From Tateyamaria sp. (GTDB lineage Bacteria; Pseudomonadota; Alphaproteobacteria; Rhodobacterales; Rhodobacteraceae), in contig JABITU010000197.1 in the NCBI GenBank assembly GCA_018668195.1, positions 1 to 5,531 of the forward strand: a stretch of 5,531 bases of DNA, written 5' to 3'. The notes beneath the pieces were generated by a model, which saw only the letters and a list, made by a program, of their open reading frames with translations, had not been told where the DNA came from and did no database searches. Each line of letters begins with the position of its first letter. Positions within the stretch are counted from its first letter, which is position 1. Below are positions 1 to 5,531 of this stretch, piece after piece. The position numbers were made by a program, and so were the translations under genes.

Positions 1-506
1 TCAAAGAAAAATCCCAAGACGAACTGCGCGCTCAGCTGACCAAAGCCCGTGATCTATGCGCGGTCCATGAGGCGGTGCTGGTGGTCAATGATCACTGGCA
101 GCTTGCCATTGATCTGGGCTGTGATTGGGTCCATCTGGGCCAGGAGGACCTTGACGACGCGGACATTGACGCGATCCGTGCGGCGGGTCTCAAGCTTGGG
201 ATTTCGACCCATGACAAGGCCGAACTTGCCCGCGCATTGGCGTTGAACCCTGATTACATCGCACTTGGCCCGATCTATCCGACGATCCTGAAAAAGATGA
301 AATGGCATCAGCAGGGCATAGATAAACTCTGCGTGTGGAAAGACCTCGTGGGCGATATTCCTCTAGTCGCCATTGGCGGGATGAGCACGGACCGCGCTTC
401 GGGGGCGTTTGATGCCGGGGCGGATGTTGTCGCGGCTGTCACGGACATCACGCTGCACGATGATCCAGAGAGTCGCGTCAGGGAATGGCTGAAGGTCTGC
501 GGATGA
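1..506 (+). CDS. thiE: Thiamine-phosphate synthase, 5'-truncated
   Basis: ThiE condenses HMP pyrophosphate with thiazole phosphate to give thiamine phosphate in the cytoplasm. The reading frame is open from base 3 at the window edge, so the gene begins outside. The GTG at 75 that would open a shorter frame is an internal valine, because the upstream codons already read as ThiE ([12 protein letters not shown], then [12 protein letters not shown]). Family motifs seen are HLGQED (132-149), the phosphate-loop segment GPIYPT (267-284) and VAIGGM (366-383), in the order expected of the TIM barrel. The roughly 168 visible codons are most of a protein usually about 200-220 residues long, so some 35-50 N-terminal residues are missing. 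The stop overlaps the thiF start (ATGA, 503-506), so the two are probably translationally coupled. The related regulator TenI is an alternative, but the motifs and the neighbours favour ThiE. Confidence 0.93.
   Translation, partial: KEKSQDELRAQLTKARDLCAVHEAVLVVNDHWQLAIDLGCDWVHLGQEDLDDADIDAIRAAGLKLGISTHDKAELARALALNPDYIALGPIYPTILKKMKWHQQGIDKLCVWKDLVGDIPLVAIGGMSTDRASGAFDAGADVVAAVTDITLHDDPESRVREWLKVCG
491..495 (+). promoter_or_regulatory. Ribosome binding site deciding the thiF start
   Basis: GAAGG lies 7 bases before the ATG at 503 and inside the end of thiE. It favours that start over the in-frame ATG at 485, which would add only MAEGLR ahead of the conserved N-terminal MSRYARQ. Confidence 0.55.
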
Positions 507-1459
507 GCCGCTACGCCCGCCAAACTGCGGTGCTGGGAAGTGCCGCGCAGGATCAGTTTGCAAGAGCGTCTGTCCTTGTCATCGGTGGCGGCGGTCTGGC
601 CGCGCCTGTGATGCAATACCTCGTGGGCGCGGGTGTCGGACAAATCCGAATTGCGGATGCAGATGTCATAAGCCTGTCCAACCTGCACCGCCAAACGCTG
701 TTTCGCGAGGCTGATATTGGCTTGCCAAAGGTCGATGTGATCGCGAGTGCGATGACCGCATTGAATCCCGACACGACCATTGAACCTGTTCATCAGCACG
801 TCGACCCAGCTAACATTGCAGCCCTTTGCGAGGGCATGACACTGATCTTGGATTGTGCAGACAGTTTCGCGGTCAGCTACATCGCGTCAGATCATTGTCT
901 TGCGACGCAGCAACCGCTGATCAGCGCCAGCGTGGTGGGCAGCGACGGCTATGTGGGGGGCTTTTGCGGGGGAAAGCCCGGGCTGCGTGCTGTCTTTCCC
1001 GATCTGCCGGACCAGCTTGGGTCTTGTGATACCGATGGCGTGCTGGGGCCAAGTGTCGGTGTGATCGGCAGCCTTCAGGCACAAATGGCGATGGCGATCC
1101 TGACGGGTGATAGGCAAAGCTTGGGACAGCTTGTGACCTATGATGCGCATGCGCTGCGGTTTGGCGGGTTCCGCTTTGACACGGCGGCTGACCCTGCGCC
1201 CAGCCCCGCCTTTATCGCTCCGCGCGACATCGCCGCAACTGATTTTCTGATCGACCTGCGCGCGAGCGGCGAACAGGGACCGGACCTACCGCACGCAATT
1301 CGTTATGCCGTGTCCGACTTTGGGCCAGATGGCCCCACACCACACGAGAACCAACGTGCCGTTCTGGCCTGTCGATCAGGCCTGCGTGCCTGGCAGGCGG
1401 CGGAGCGGCTTTCACAACACTGGCAGGGCGAGATCAAACTTCTTGCCCTAGGAGGGTAA
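503..1459 (+). CDS. thiF: ThiF-type ThiS adenylyltransferase fused to a C-terminal rhodanese domain
   Basis: This 318-residue protein belongs to the ThiF/MoeB/HesA E1-like family. ThiF adenylates the C-terminus of the sulfur carrier ThiS so that it can become a thiocarboxylate for thiazole synthesis. Seen in order: N-terminal RYARQ; nucleotide-binding GGGGLAAP (28-35); NLHRQ (60-64) with the ATP-contacting Arg; Lys76 in GLPKV; DCAD (117-120) with the catalytic Asp120; and [11 protein letters not shown] with Cys175, which aligns with E. coli ThiF Cys184. The usual zinc-binding CxxC before this is replaced by Gly160 and Ala163, and no second CxxC follows. From about residue 238 a rhodanese-like domain begins (LIDLR at 249-253), with an intact CRSGLRA loop at 290-296 and Cys290 as the likely persulfide carrier. 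The start at 503 gives a 4-base overlap with thiE; 485 is an alternative. MoeB is a possible misreading, but the neighbourhood is entirely thiamine. Confidence 0.92.
   Translation: MSRYARQTAVLGSAAQDQFARASVLVIGGGGLAAPVMQYLVGAGVGQIRIADADVISLSNLHRQTLFREADIGLPKVDVIASAMTALNPDTTIEPVHQHVDPANIAALCEGMTLILDCADSFAVSYIASDHCLATQQPLISASVVGSDGYVGGFCGGKPGLRAVFPDLPDQLGSCDTDGVLGPSVGVIGSLQAQMAMAILTGDRQSLGQLVTYDAHALRFGGFRFDTAADPAPSPAFIAPRDIAATDFLIDLRASGEQGPDLPHAIRYAVSDFGPDGPTPHENQRAVLACRSGLRAWQAAERLSQHWQGEIKLLALGG
1425..1449 (+). other. mRNA hairpin at the thiF-thiY junction
   Basis: Bases 1425-1433 pair with 1441-1449 over 9 bp (one G-U pair) around a 7-base loop, TCAAACT. The hairpin lies in the last codons of thiF and ends directly before the thiY Shine-Dalgarno region. 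No T-run follows, so it is not an intrinsic terminator. It could protect or mark the mRNA upstream of the binding-protein gene, or be a coincidence of coding sequence. Confidence 0.45.
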
Positions 1460-1463
1460 GGAG
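1450..1463 (+). promoter_or_regulatory. Doubled Shine-Dalgarno of thiY
   Basis: Two strong motifs stand in a row: AGGAGG (1450-1455) and AAGGAG (1458-1463). The second is 6 bases from the ATG at 1470 and overlaps the TAA stop of thiF. This is the strongest ribosome binding site in the window. It fits a periplasmic binding protein made in excess over its ATPase and permease. Confidence 0.75.
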
Positions 1464-1469
1464 ACCCAT

Positions 1470-2405
1470 ATGAAACACCTCATCGCCGCAGCGGCACTAT
1501 TGGTCGCGACACCGGCACTGGCGCAAGACAAGATGACCTTGTTACTGGACTGGTTCATCAACCCCGATCACGGACCAATCATCGTAGCCGAAGAGCTGGG
1601 CTATTTCGCCGATCAAGGTCTCGAGATCGAAATCATCCCCCCCGCCGATCCGTCCGCTCCGCCGAAACTGGTAGCGGCTGGCCGAGGCGACATTGCCGTG
1701 AGCTATCAACCCAGCCAGCATTTGCACGTGGCTGAAGGCTTGCCGCTGATCCGGGTGGGCACGTTGGTGGCGACGCCGCTCAACTGCCTTTTGGTTCTCA
1801 AAGACGGCCCCATTCAAGAGATCAGTCAGCTTAAGGGCGGCACGATTGGCTTTTCCGTAGCGGGCGTCGAAGAGGCCGTTCTGAGCGCGATGTTGAACCG
1901 CCACGGTGTCACGCTGGATGATGTTGAGATGGTCAACGTGAACTTCTCGCTCAGCCCGTCTTTGATGTCGGGACAGGTCGATGCGGTTATCGGTGCGTAC
2001 CGCAATTTTGAGCTGAACCAGATGGAGATCGAGGGCGTTGAGGGCCGCTGTTTTTACGTCGAGGAAGAGGGTGTGCCGACCTATGATGAATTGATCTACG
2101 TGGCGAACCCCGACCGGATGGACATTGATCAGGTCCGCCGTTTCCTGCGTGCAACAGAACTGGCAACGCAATACATCGTCAATAACCCGGAAGCATCTTG
2201 GGAGCTTTTCAAAGGCTACGCGCCTGAACTGGACGACGAACTGAACGCCAAGGCTTGGGTCGACACGCTGCCCCGCTTTGCCTTGCGCCCCGAAGCGCTT
2301 GATGAAGGACGATATACAAGGTTCGAAGCGTTTCTGGCCGATAGTGGTCTTGTCGAGGGCACGCGCCCAGTCTCGGCCCTTGCGGTCGATTTGGGGGCGG
2401 AATGA
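1470..2405 (+). CDS. thiY: ThiY-like periplasmic pyrimidine-binding protein (NMT1/THI5 family) of an ABC transporter
   Basis: This 311-residue substrate-binding protein is expected to capture a thiamine-derived pyrimidine in the periplasm for import. Residues 1-18 form a classic Sec signal peptide: Lys2, a hydrophobic Ala/Leu stretch, and cleavage after ALA before Gln19. There is no lipobox cysteine, so the mature protein should be soluble. The mature N-terminus carries the NMT1/THI5 signature DWFINPDH (27-34), followed by the family-typical EELGYFADQGLEIEI and GRGDIAVSYQPS, and YDELIYVANP in the second lobe. Bacterial ThiY of this family binds N-formyl-4-amino-5-aminomethyl-2-methylpyrimidine. 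The yeast THI5 Cys-rich motif is absent, as expected for a transporter component rather than an HMP synthase. Related SsuA/TauA binding proteins share the fold, but the flanking thiamine genes make a pyrimidine ligand much more likely. The gene is 10 bases after thiF and overlaps the next gene by ATGA (2402-2405). Confidence 0.87.
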   Translation: MKHLIAAAALLVATPALAQDKMTLLLDWFINPDHGPIIVAEELGYFADQGLEIEIIPPADPSAPPKLVAAGRGDIAVSYQPSQHLHVAEGLPLIRVGTLVATPLNCLLVLKDGPIQEISQLKGGTIGFSVAGVEEAVLSAMLNRHGVTLDDVEMVNVNFSLSPSLMSGQVDAVIGAYRNFELNQMEIEGVEGRCFYVEEEGVPTYDELIYVANPDRMDIDQVRRFLRATELATQYIVNNPEASWELFKGYAPELDDELNAKAWVDTLPRFALRPEALDEGRYTRFEAFLADSGLVEGTRPVSALAVDLGAE

Positions 2406-3070
2406 ACTTCGGTAATACCTTCGCGGCTTGGCGGGATAACACCCCCGTCTGGTTCGCCTATACCCGTCACGCGTTTGTGCATGGCTTGGGCGACGGCACG
2501 CTGCCGCACGCCGCCTTCCTGCATTACCTCAAACAGGATTACGTCTTTCTGATCCACTTTTCGCGAGCTTGGGCTTTAGCCATCACCAAGGCAGATACGG
2601 TTGAGGAAATGCGCTTGGCCGCAGGCACTGTGAACGGGCTGATCAACGAGGAAATCGCGCTACACATCAAGACCTGCGCGGAAGCTGGTATCGATGAGGC
2701 TACACTGTTTGCCACGCAAGAACGCCAAGAAAACCTAGCCTACACTCGCTATGTTCTGGACGCGGGTCATTCCGGCGATCTATTGGATTTGCTGGCTGCT
2801 TTGGCACCCTGTGTCATGGGCTATGGTGAAATTGGCAGCCAACTAGCAGCAACCAAGACCTCTGACACCTACGCAGAGTGGATCAACACCTATGCAAGCG
2901 CCGAGTATCAGCAGGTTTGCCACGATGTAGGCGTGCTCATTGACGGGGCCGTTGCGCGGCGTTTGGGCAACGATCCGATGGCTAGCCCCCGTTGGGCCAG
3001 TCTTCAGGCGCAGTTCGCGATGGCGACACGGTTAGAGGTGGGGTTTTGGGATATGGGGCTTGATCCGTGA
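2402..3070 (+). CDS. tenA: TenA-family aminopyrimidine aminohydrolase, Cys type (thiaminase II)
   Basis: TenA hydrolyses 4-amino-5-aminomethyl-2-methylpyrimidine to HMP, salvaging degraded thiamine; it can also cleave thiamine. The 222-residue length is normal. Aligned by eye with Bacillus subtilis TenA, the catalytic set is intact: Asp46 in YLKQDY (Bs Asp44), Tyr114 (Tyr112), nucleophile Cys137 in LAPCVMGYGE (Cys135), Tyr141 (Tyr139), Tyr164 in EWINTY (Tyr163) and Glu212 in RLEVGFW (Glu205). Position 49 is Phe where B. subtilis has Tyr47. The start ATG overlaps the thiY stop, with only a G-rich stretch (2393-2397) as ribosome site, so translation probably depends on coupling. Its end overlaps the ATPase gene (GTGA). 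Lying directly after the binding protein, it probably acts on the imported pyrimidine. Confidence 0.93.
   Translation: MNFGNTFAAWRDNTPVWFAYTRHAFVHGLGDGTLPHAAFLHYLKQDYVFLIHFSRAWALAITKADTVEEMRLAAGTVNGLINEEIALHIKTCAEAGIDEATLFATQERQENLAYTRYVLDAGHSGDLLDLLAALAPCVMGYGEIGSQLAATKTSDTYAEWINTYASAEYQQVCHDVGVLIDGAVARRLGNDPMASPRWASLQAQFAMATRLEVGFWDMGLDP
3055..3058 (+). promoter_or_regulatory. Weak ribosome binding site supporting the GTG start of thiZ
   Basis: GGGG stands 8 bases before the GTG at 3067. The alternative ATG at 3085 has no purine-rich sequence at a useful distance. Together with the 4-base GTGA overlap, this favours 3067. Confidence 0.4.
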
Positions 3071-3768
3071 ACCAGCCCTCGCGCATGACAGGATCGGCAG
3101 CAATCGATGGCACGCCGATCTTTTCGCGGCTGGACTTGACCCTGACACTGCACAGCTGGACCTGCCTGCTAGGGGCAAGTGGGGTGGGAAAATCCACCGT
3201 GTTGCGCCTCTTTGCCGGTCTGGCAGAGGGTGTTACCTTTACTGGAGACCTTAGCGTTCCGGGTCGCGTTGCGATGATGGCGCAGCAGGATTTGTTGCTG
3301 CCTTGGTTGAACGTATTGGACAACGTACTGGTCGGCGCACGCCTGCGGGGGGAACGTCCGGACAAAGACCGCGCCCGCGAGAGGCTGGTGCAAGTCGGCT
3401 TGGCGGATCATGCTGACAAATTGCCCGCCGCGCTGTCTGGCGGCCAACGTCAACGGGTGGCATTGGCCCGCACTTTAATGGAAGACCGCGCAATTGTGTT
3501 GCTGGATGAACCGTTTTCAGCGCTTGACGCGCTGACCCGTGCGCAGATGCAGGAACTGACGGCCGAGCTGTTGACGGGCCGCACAGTGTTGCTGGTCACC
3601 CATGACCCGAACGAAGCCGCGAGATTGGGCCAGAAAATTCTGATCATGACGCCATCAGGACTTGTCGAGGTTGCCGCCCCATACACCCCTATCCCGCGCG
3701 ACATCCACGCACCAGATGTGCTGCGCACGCAAACAGATCTGTTTGACCAACTCAGGAGACCTACATGA
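3067..3768 (+). CDS. thiZ: ThiZ-like ABC transporter ATP-binding protein
   Basis: This cytoplasmic ATPase powers the pyrimidine importer together with the ThiY-like and ThiX-like proteins. All nucleotide-binding elements are present: Walker A GASGVGKST (36-44), Q-loop at Gln73/Gln74 (AQQDLLLPW), signature LSGGQRQRVALAR (123-135), Walker B VLLDEPF (144-150) with catalytic Glu148, D-loop SALD (151-154) and H-loop His179 (VTHD). At 233 residues it is a bare ATPase domain of the SsuB/TauB/ThiZ subgroup with no added regulatory domain. The start is GTG, giving a GTGA overlap with tenA; the in-frame ATG at 3085 would remove only six residues. It sits between two tenA genes, so the ThiZ role rests on context, since sequence alone does not separate it from sulfonate or taurine importer ATPases. 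Confidence 0.86.
   Translation: MNQPSRMTGSAAIDGTPIFSRLDLTLTLHSWTCLLGASGVGKSTVLRLFAGLAEGVTFTGDLSVPGRVAMMAQQDLLLPWLNVLDNVLVGARLRGERPDKDRARERLVQVGLADHADKLPAALSGGQRQRVALARTLMEDRAIVLLDEPFSALDALTRAQMQELTAELLTGRTVLLVTHDPNEAARLGQKILIMTPSGLVEVAAPYTPIPRDIHAPDVLRTQTDLFDQLRRPT
3754..3758 (+). promoter_or_regulatory. Ribosome binding site of the second tenA
   Basis: AGGAG lies 6 bases before the ATG at 3765, inside the last codons of thiZ. This junction therefore has both a 4-base overlap and a good independent ribosome site, unlike the other overlapping junctions. Confidence 0.65.
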
Positions 3769-4418
3769 GCGCCACCCAACATTTGCAATCGCTTGTCGCA
3801 CAAGACTGGCACGCCGCGACGCATCATCCGTTCACCAATGCCTTGGCCGATGGGACCCTAAGCCGTGACAAGATGGCGGGATACTTGCAACAGGATTACC
3901 AGTTCATCGAAGGGTTTGTGCGGCTGTTGGCATCCGCCGTGGCCCATGCGCCCACATTGGCCGATGCCGTGCCGGGCGCGCAATTTCTGGGATTGATCTG
4001 TGGTCCCGAAAATACCTATTTCCTGCGGTCTATGCAAACTCTCGAGGTTCCGCCGACCGCGCCCGCATCACCCGAGACGATCGCGTTCCAACAGCTGATG
4101 GATCAAGCCCGCCGCTCGGGGCGCTATGAGATTATGCTGTCGGTTCTCGTGGTTGCCGAATGGATTTATCTTGATTGGGCTACCCCGTTTGAAGGCCGCG
4201 CAGATGATCTGCCGTTTTGGTTGGGAGAATGGATAACTCTGCATTCCGGCGATGGATTTGCGCAGGTCGTCGCCTATTTGCGCGATCAACTGGATACCGC
4301 TTGGGACACGTTGGACGACGACGCGCGCACTCTGGTCACCGCGACCTTCGCTGAGGCGGTACGGTTGGAGCGCGCGTTCTTTGACGCGTCCTGGGCTGGC
4401 TTCGCGGTCGCAAAATGA
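3765..4418 (+). CDS. Second TenA-family protein, Cys-less TenA_E type; possible formylaminopyrimidine deformylase
   Basis: This 217-residue all-helical TenA homologue is clearly different from the upstream one. It keeps the TenA frame: DGTLSRDKMAGYLQQDY with Asp44, and a C-terminal RLERAFFD with Glu202 at the place of the catalytic Glu. The nucleophile site reads VLVVAEWIYLDWA (127-139). Counting back from Tyr135, the Cys position holds Ala131, and Glu132 follows. The protein has a single cysteine, in LICGPEN near residue 79, which is not at the active site. This is the TenA_E pattern. Plant TenA_E enzymes can take N-formyl-aminomethylpyrimidine to the amino compound and on to HMP. Since no YlmB-type deformylase is encoded nearby, I infer that this protein may do the deformylation step. 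It overlaps thiZ (ATGA) and thiX (ATGA). Family membership is secure; substrate and step are inference. Confidence 0.82.
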   Translation: MSATQHLQSLVAQDWHAATHHPFTNALADGTLSRDKMAGYLQQDYQFIEGFVRLLASAVAHAPTLADAVPGAQFLGLICGPENTYFLRSMQTLEVPPTAPASPETIAFQQLMDQARRSGRYEIMLSVLVVAEWIYLDWATPFEGRADDLPFWLGEWITLHSGDGFAQVVAYLRDQLDTAWDTLDDDARTLVTATFAEAVRLERAFFDASWAGFAVAK

Positions 4419-5158
4419 CCGGTTGGCGGGCAGGCATAGCGGCGACCTGTCTGGTGTTGGTGCTTTGGCAAACGGTGATCTGGACCACAGGTGTCGCCCG
4501 TTTCATCCTGCCGCCCCCGGCACTGGTCGCCCAAACAATCTGGGAAAGCCGCGCGCTTTTGACGGAGCACGCGGTTGTCACGATGGCCGAAGTGCTCATC
4601 GGTCTCCTGCTAGGTGCCGCACTTGGGTTCGTGTCGGCCATTGGGCTGGTCGCATCACCAACGGTACGCGCACTGGTACGACCCATCTTGGTTTTCAGCC
4701 AAGCAGTGCCAGTGTTTGCATTGGCACCTATCTTAACCCTTTGGCTGGGCTTTGGCCTTTGGTCCAAGATCACGATGACCATAATCATCATCTATTTCCC
4801 CGTTACGTCATCGTTTTTCGACGCCCTGATGCGCACGAACCGCGACTGGATCGGTTTGGCCAAAGTGATGGGCGCAAGCCCCGCACGGATCATGTGGCAT
4901 ATCCGCGTGCCTGCGGCCTTGCCGGGCTTTGCATCCGGCCTGCGATTGGCTGCGGTTTACGCGCCAATCGGTGCGATCATCGGCGAATGGGTTGGGGCCT
5001 CAAAGGGATTAGGATATCTGATGCTTTTGGCAAATGGACGCGCCAAAACTGACCTGATGTTTGCCGCCCTGATCGTGCTTGCGGTTCTGACGATTCTGTT
5101 GCACGCAGCCGTGAACAAGCTGTGCGAAAAAACAATGGACCGTCCGGAGGGGTCTTGA
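4415..5158 (+). CDS. thiX: ThiX-like ABC transporter permease
   Basis: This 247-residue inner-membrane protein forms the channel of the pyrimidine importer. About six membrane segments can be seen, near residues 5-25, 58-80, 90-112, 119-138, 172-192 and 212-232. The cytoplasmic EAA loop that docks onto the ATPase is at about 148-171 (AKVMGASPARIMWHIRVPAA), with the conserved Gly153 and Pro166. It belongs to the SsuC/TauC/ThiX binding-protein-dependent permease family, and the conserved FILPPPALV near the N-terminus is typical of that group. The ATG overlaps the stop of the second tenA and lacks a clear ribosome site, so translation is probably coupled. It is the last gene of the operon. The pyrimidine specificity rests on the surrounding thiamine genes. 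Confidence 0.87.
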   Translation: MTGWRAGIAATCLVLVLWQTVIWTTGVARFILPPPALVAQTIWESRALLTEHAVVTMAEVLIGLLLGAALGFVSAIGLVASPTVRALVRPILVFSQAVPVFALAPILTLWLGFGLWSKITMTIIIIYFPVTSSFFDALMRTNRDWIGLAKVMGASPARIMWHIRVPAALPGFASGLRLAAVYAPIGAIIGEWVGASKGLGYLMLLANGRAKTDLMFAALIVLAVLTILLHAAVNKLCEKTMDRPEGS

Positions 5159-5482
5159 TTGGCGCACACTGAAAGCCACTTCAATTGACTGGTCTGATTA
5201 CAAACGCTGCGTCAGCGAATATGGAAAAGCCAAAGACACCTCTGTCCGCGCTCTTCGGCTTCACATCCGCCGCAGTTCGCATGAATGACTGGTTTCTCTG
5301 CCGCGCAGCGGCGTAGAAATTCACGTTGTTGCAGCAACTTCCGCGCTGCGAGCGCACGCAACACAAAATCAACAGGTCCGGTGTGGGCTCTGAGCAGCCA
5401 TTCGCTGCAATACGATTAAATGTCTGCTTTGCGTATAGTGCGCCAAGTGCCCTGTAAATCTTGATGCACAACCCAAAATAGC
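5159..5482. other. Long non-coding stretch between thiX and the terminator
   Basis: I see no convincing gene here. The only long frame, minus strand 5471-5181 (96 codons), has no recognisable domain, no ribosome site I can defend and a composition unlike the operon proteins. Small structures present: CGCTG/CAGCG hairpin (5205-5217), GCCGC/GCGGC hairpin (5300-5312), CGCAGCG (5304-5310) pairing with CGCTGCG (5344-5350), and the 8-base inverted pair CAGCGAAT (5213-5220) and ATTCGCTG (5400-5407). TGACTGGT occurs twice exactly 100 bases apart (5186 and 5286). The stretch could be a decayed intergenic repeat, a long 3' untranslated region, or gene remains. Confidence 0.5.
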
Positions 5483-5511
5483 CTCCACCCTTTCTTCGGT
5501 GGAGTTTTTTT
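5483..5511 (+). terminator. Rho-independent terminator of the thi operon
   Basis: CTCCACC (5483-5489) pairs perfectly with GGTGGAG (5498-5504) around an 8-base loop, followed at once by seven T (5505-5511). The T-run is on the plus strand, and the opposite side has only a poor A-tract (AAAATA), so it mainly stops plus-strand transcription. It is about 325 bases after the thiX stop and is the first clear terminator after the operon. It could instead belong to an unseen small transcript in the gap. Confidence 0.85.
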
Positions 5512-5531
5512 AAGCTTTGCGTCAGTTGAAA

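Noticed and set aside
75..506. A complete short thiE starting at the GTG at 75
   Set aside because: The frame stays open to the window edge and the upstream codons encode conserved ThiE sequence, so the gene is truncated by the window, not short.
1542..2171. Minus-strand 209-codon frame opposite thiY
   Set aside because: Antisense shadow of a clear binding-protein gene; Arg/His/Gln-rich with no recognisable domain.
4252..5052. Plus-strand 266-codon frame overlapping the second tenA and thiX
   Set aside because: It is a shifted-frame shadow of two well-supported genes, with Arg/Pro/His-rich composition and no family motif.
5205..5217. CGCTG-CGT-CAGCG hairpin after thiX as the operon terminator
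   Set aside because: Only 5 bp and no following T-run; the structure at 5483-5511 is far better.
5434..5439. TATAGT as a promoter -10 element
   Set aside because: No acceptable -35 box at 16-18 bases upstream and no gene follows before the terminator.
5181..5471. Minus-strand 96-codon open frame downstream of thiX
   Set aside because: No domain, signal peptide or defensible ribosome site; rich in Cys, Arg and Asn unlike the neighbours; lies on short repeats. Most likely a chance frame.
5159..5531. TPP riboswitch
   Set aside because: The conserved thi-box segments (CTGAGA and the later ACCTGAT core) are not found, and the region follows the operon; a riboswitch would be expected upstream of the window.

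Overview
The window is one uninterrupted plus-strand operon for thiamine (vitamin B1) synthesis and pyrimidine salvage. It runs from a 5'-truncated thiE to a rho-independent terminator near the right edge. GC-rich coding sequence, an alphaproteobacterial-looking ThiE, a ThiF carrying a C-terminal rhodanese domain, and tight 4-base gene overlaps suggest an alphaproteobacterium, most likely of the Rhodobacteraceae/Roseobacter group. That placement comes from family resemblance, not from a database comparison.

Layout: thiE (thiamine-phosphate synthase, start missing, 1-506); thiF with rhodanese domain (503-1459); a thiY-like periplasmic pyrimidine-binding protein (1470-2405); a Cys-type tenA (2402-3070); a thiZ-like ABC ATPase (3067-3768); a second, Cys-less TenA_E-type tenA (3765-4418); and a thiX-like ABC permease (4415-5158). 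Five of the six junctions are 4-base stop/start overlaps (ATGA or GTGA). The exception is thiF-thiY, which has a 10-base gap, a strong doubled Shine-Dalgarno and a 9-bp hairpin just upstream. After the permease come about 320 bases with no convincing gene, then a hairpin plus T-run terminator (5483-5511).

How the genes work together: ThiF prepares the sulfur carrier ThiS for thiazole synthesis; ThiS and ThiG are not in the window and are probably upstream. ThiXYZ is expected to import a thiamine breakdown pyrimidine such as N-formyl-4-amino-5-aminomethyl-2-methylpyrimidine. The two TenA proteins are expected to turn it into HMP (4-amino-5-hydroxymethyl-2-methylpyrimidine), and ThiE joins phosphorylated HMP with thiazole phosphate. 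ThiD, needed to phosphorylate HMP, is not here. No YlmB-type deformylase is visible. The most interesting hypothesis is that the Cys-less TenA removes the formyl group and the Cys-type TenA does the final deamination, making a compact import-and-salvage cassette with its two enzymes interleaved among the transporter genes.

No riboswitch, promoter, mobile element, tRNA, rRNA or CRISPR array was seen. Any TPP riboswitch would lie upstream of the window.
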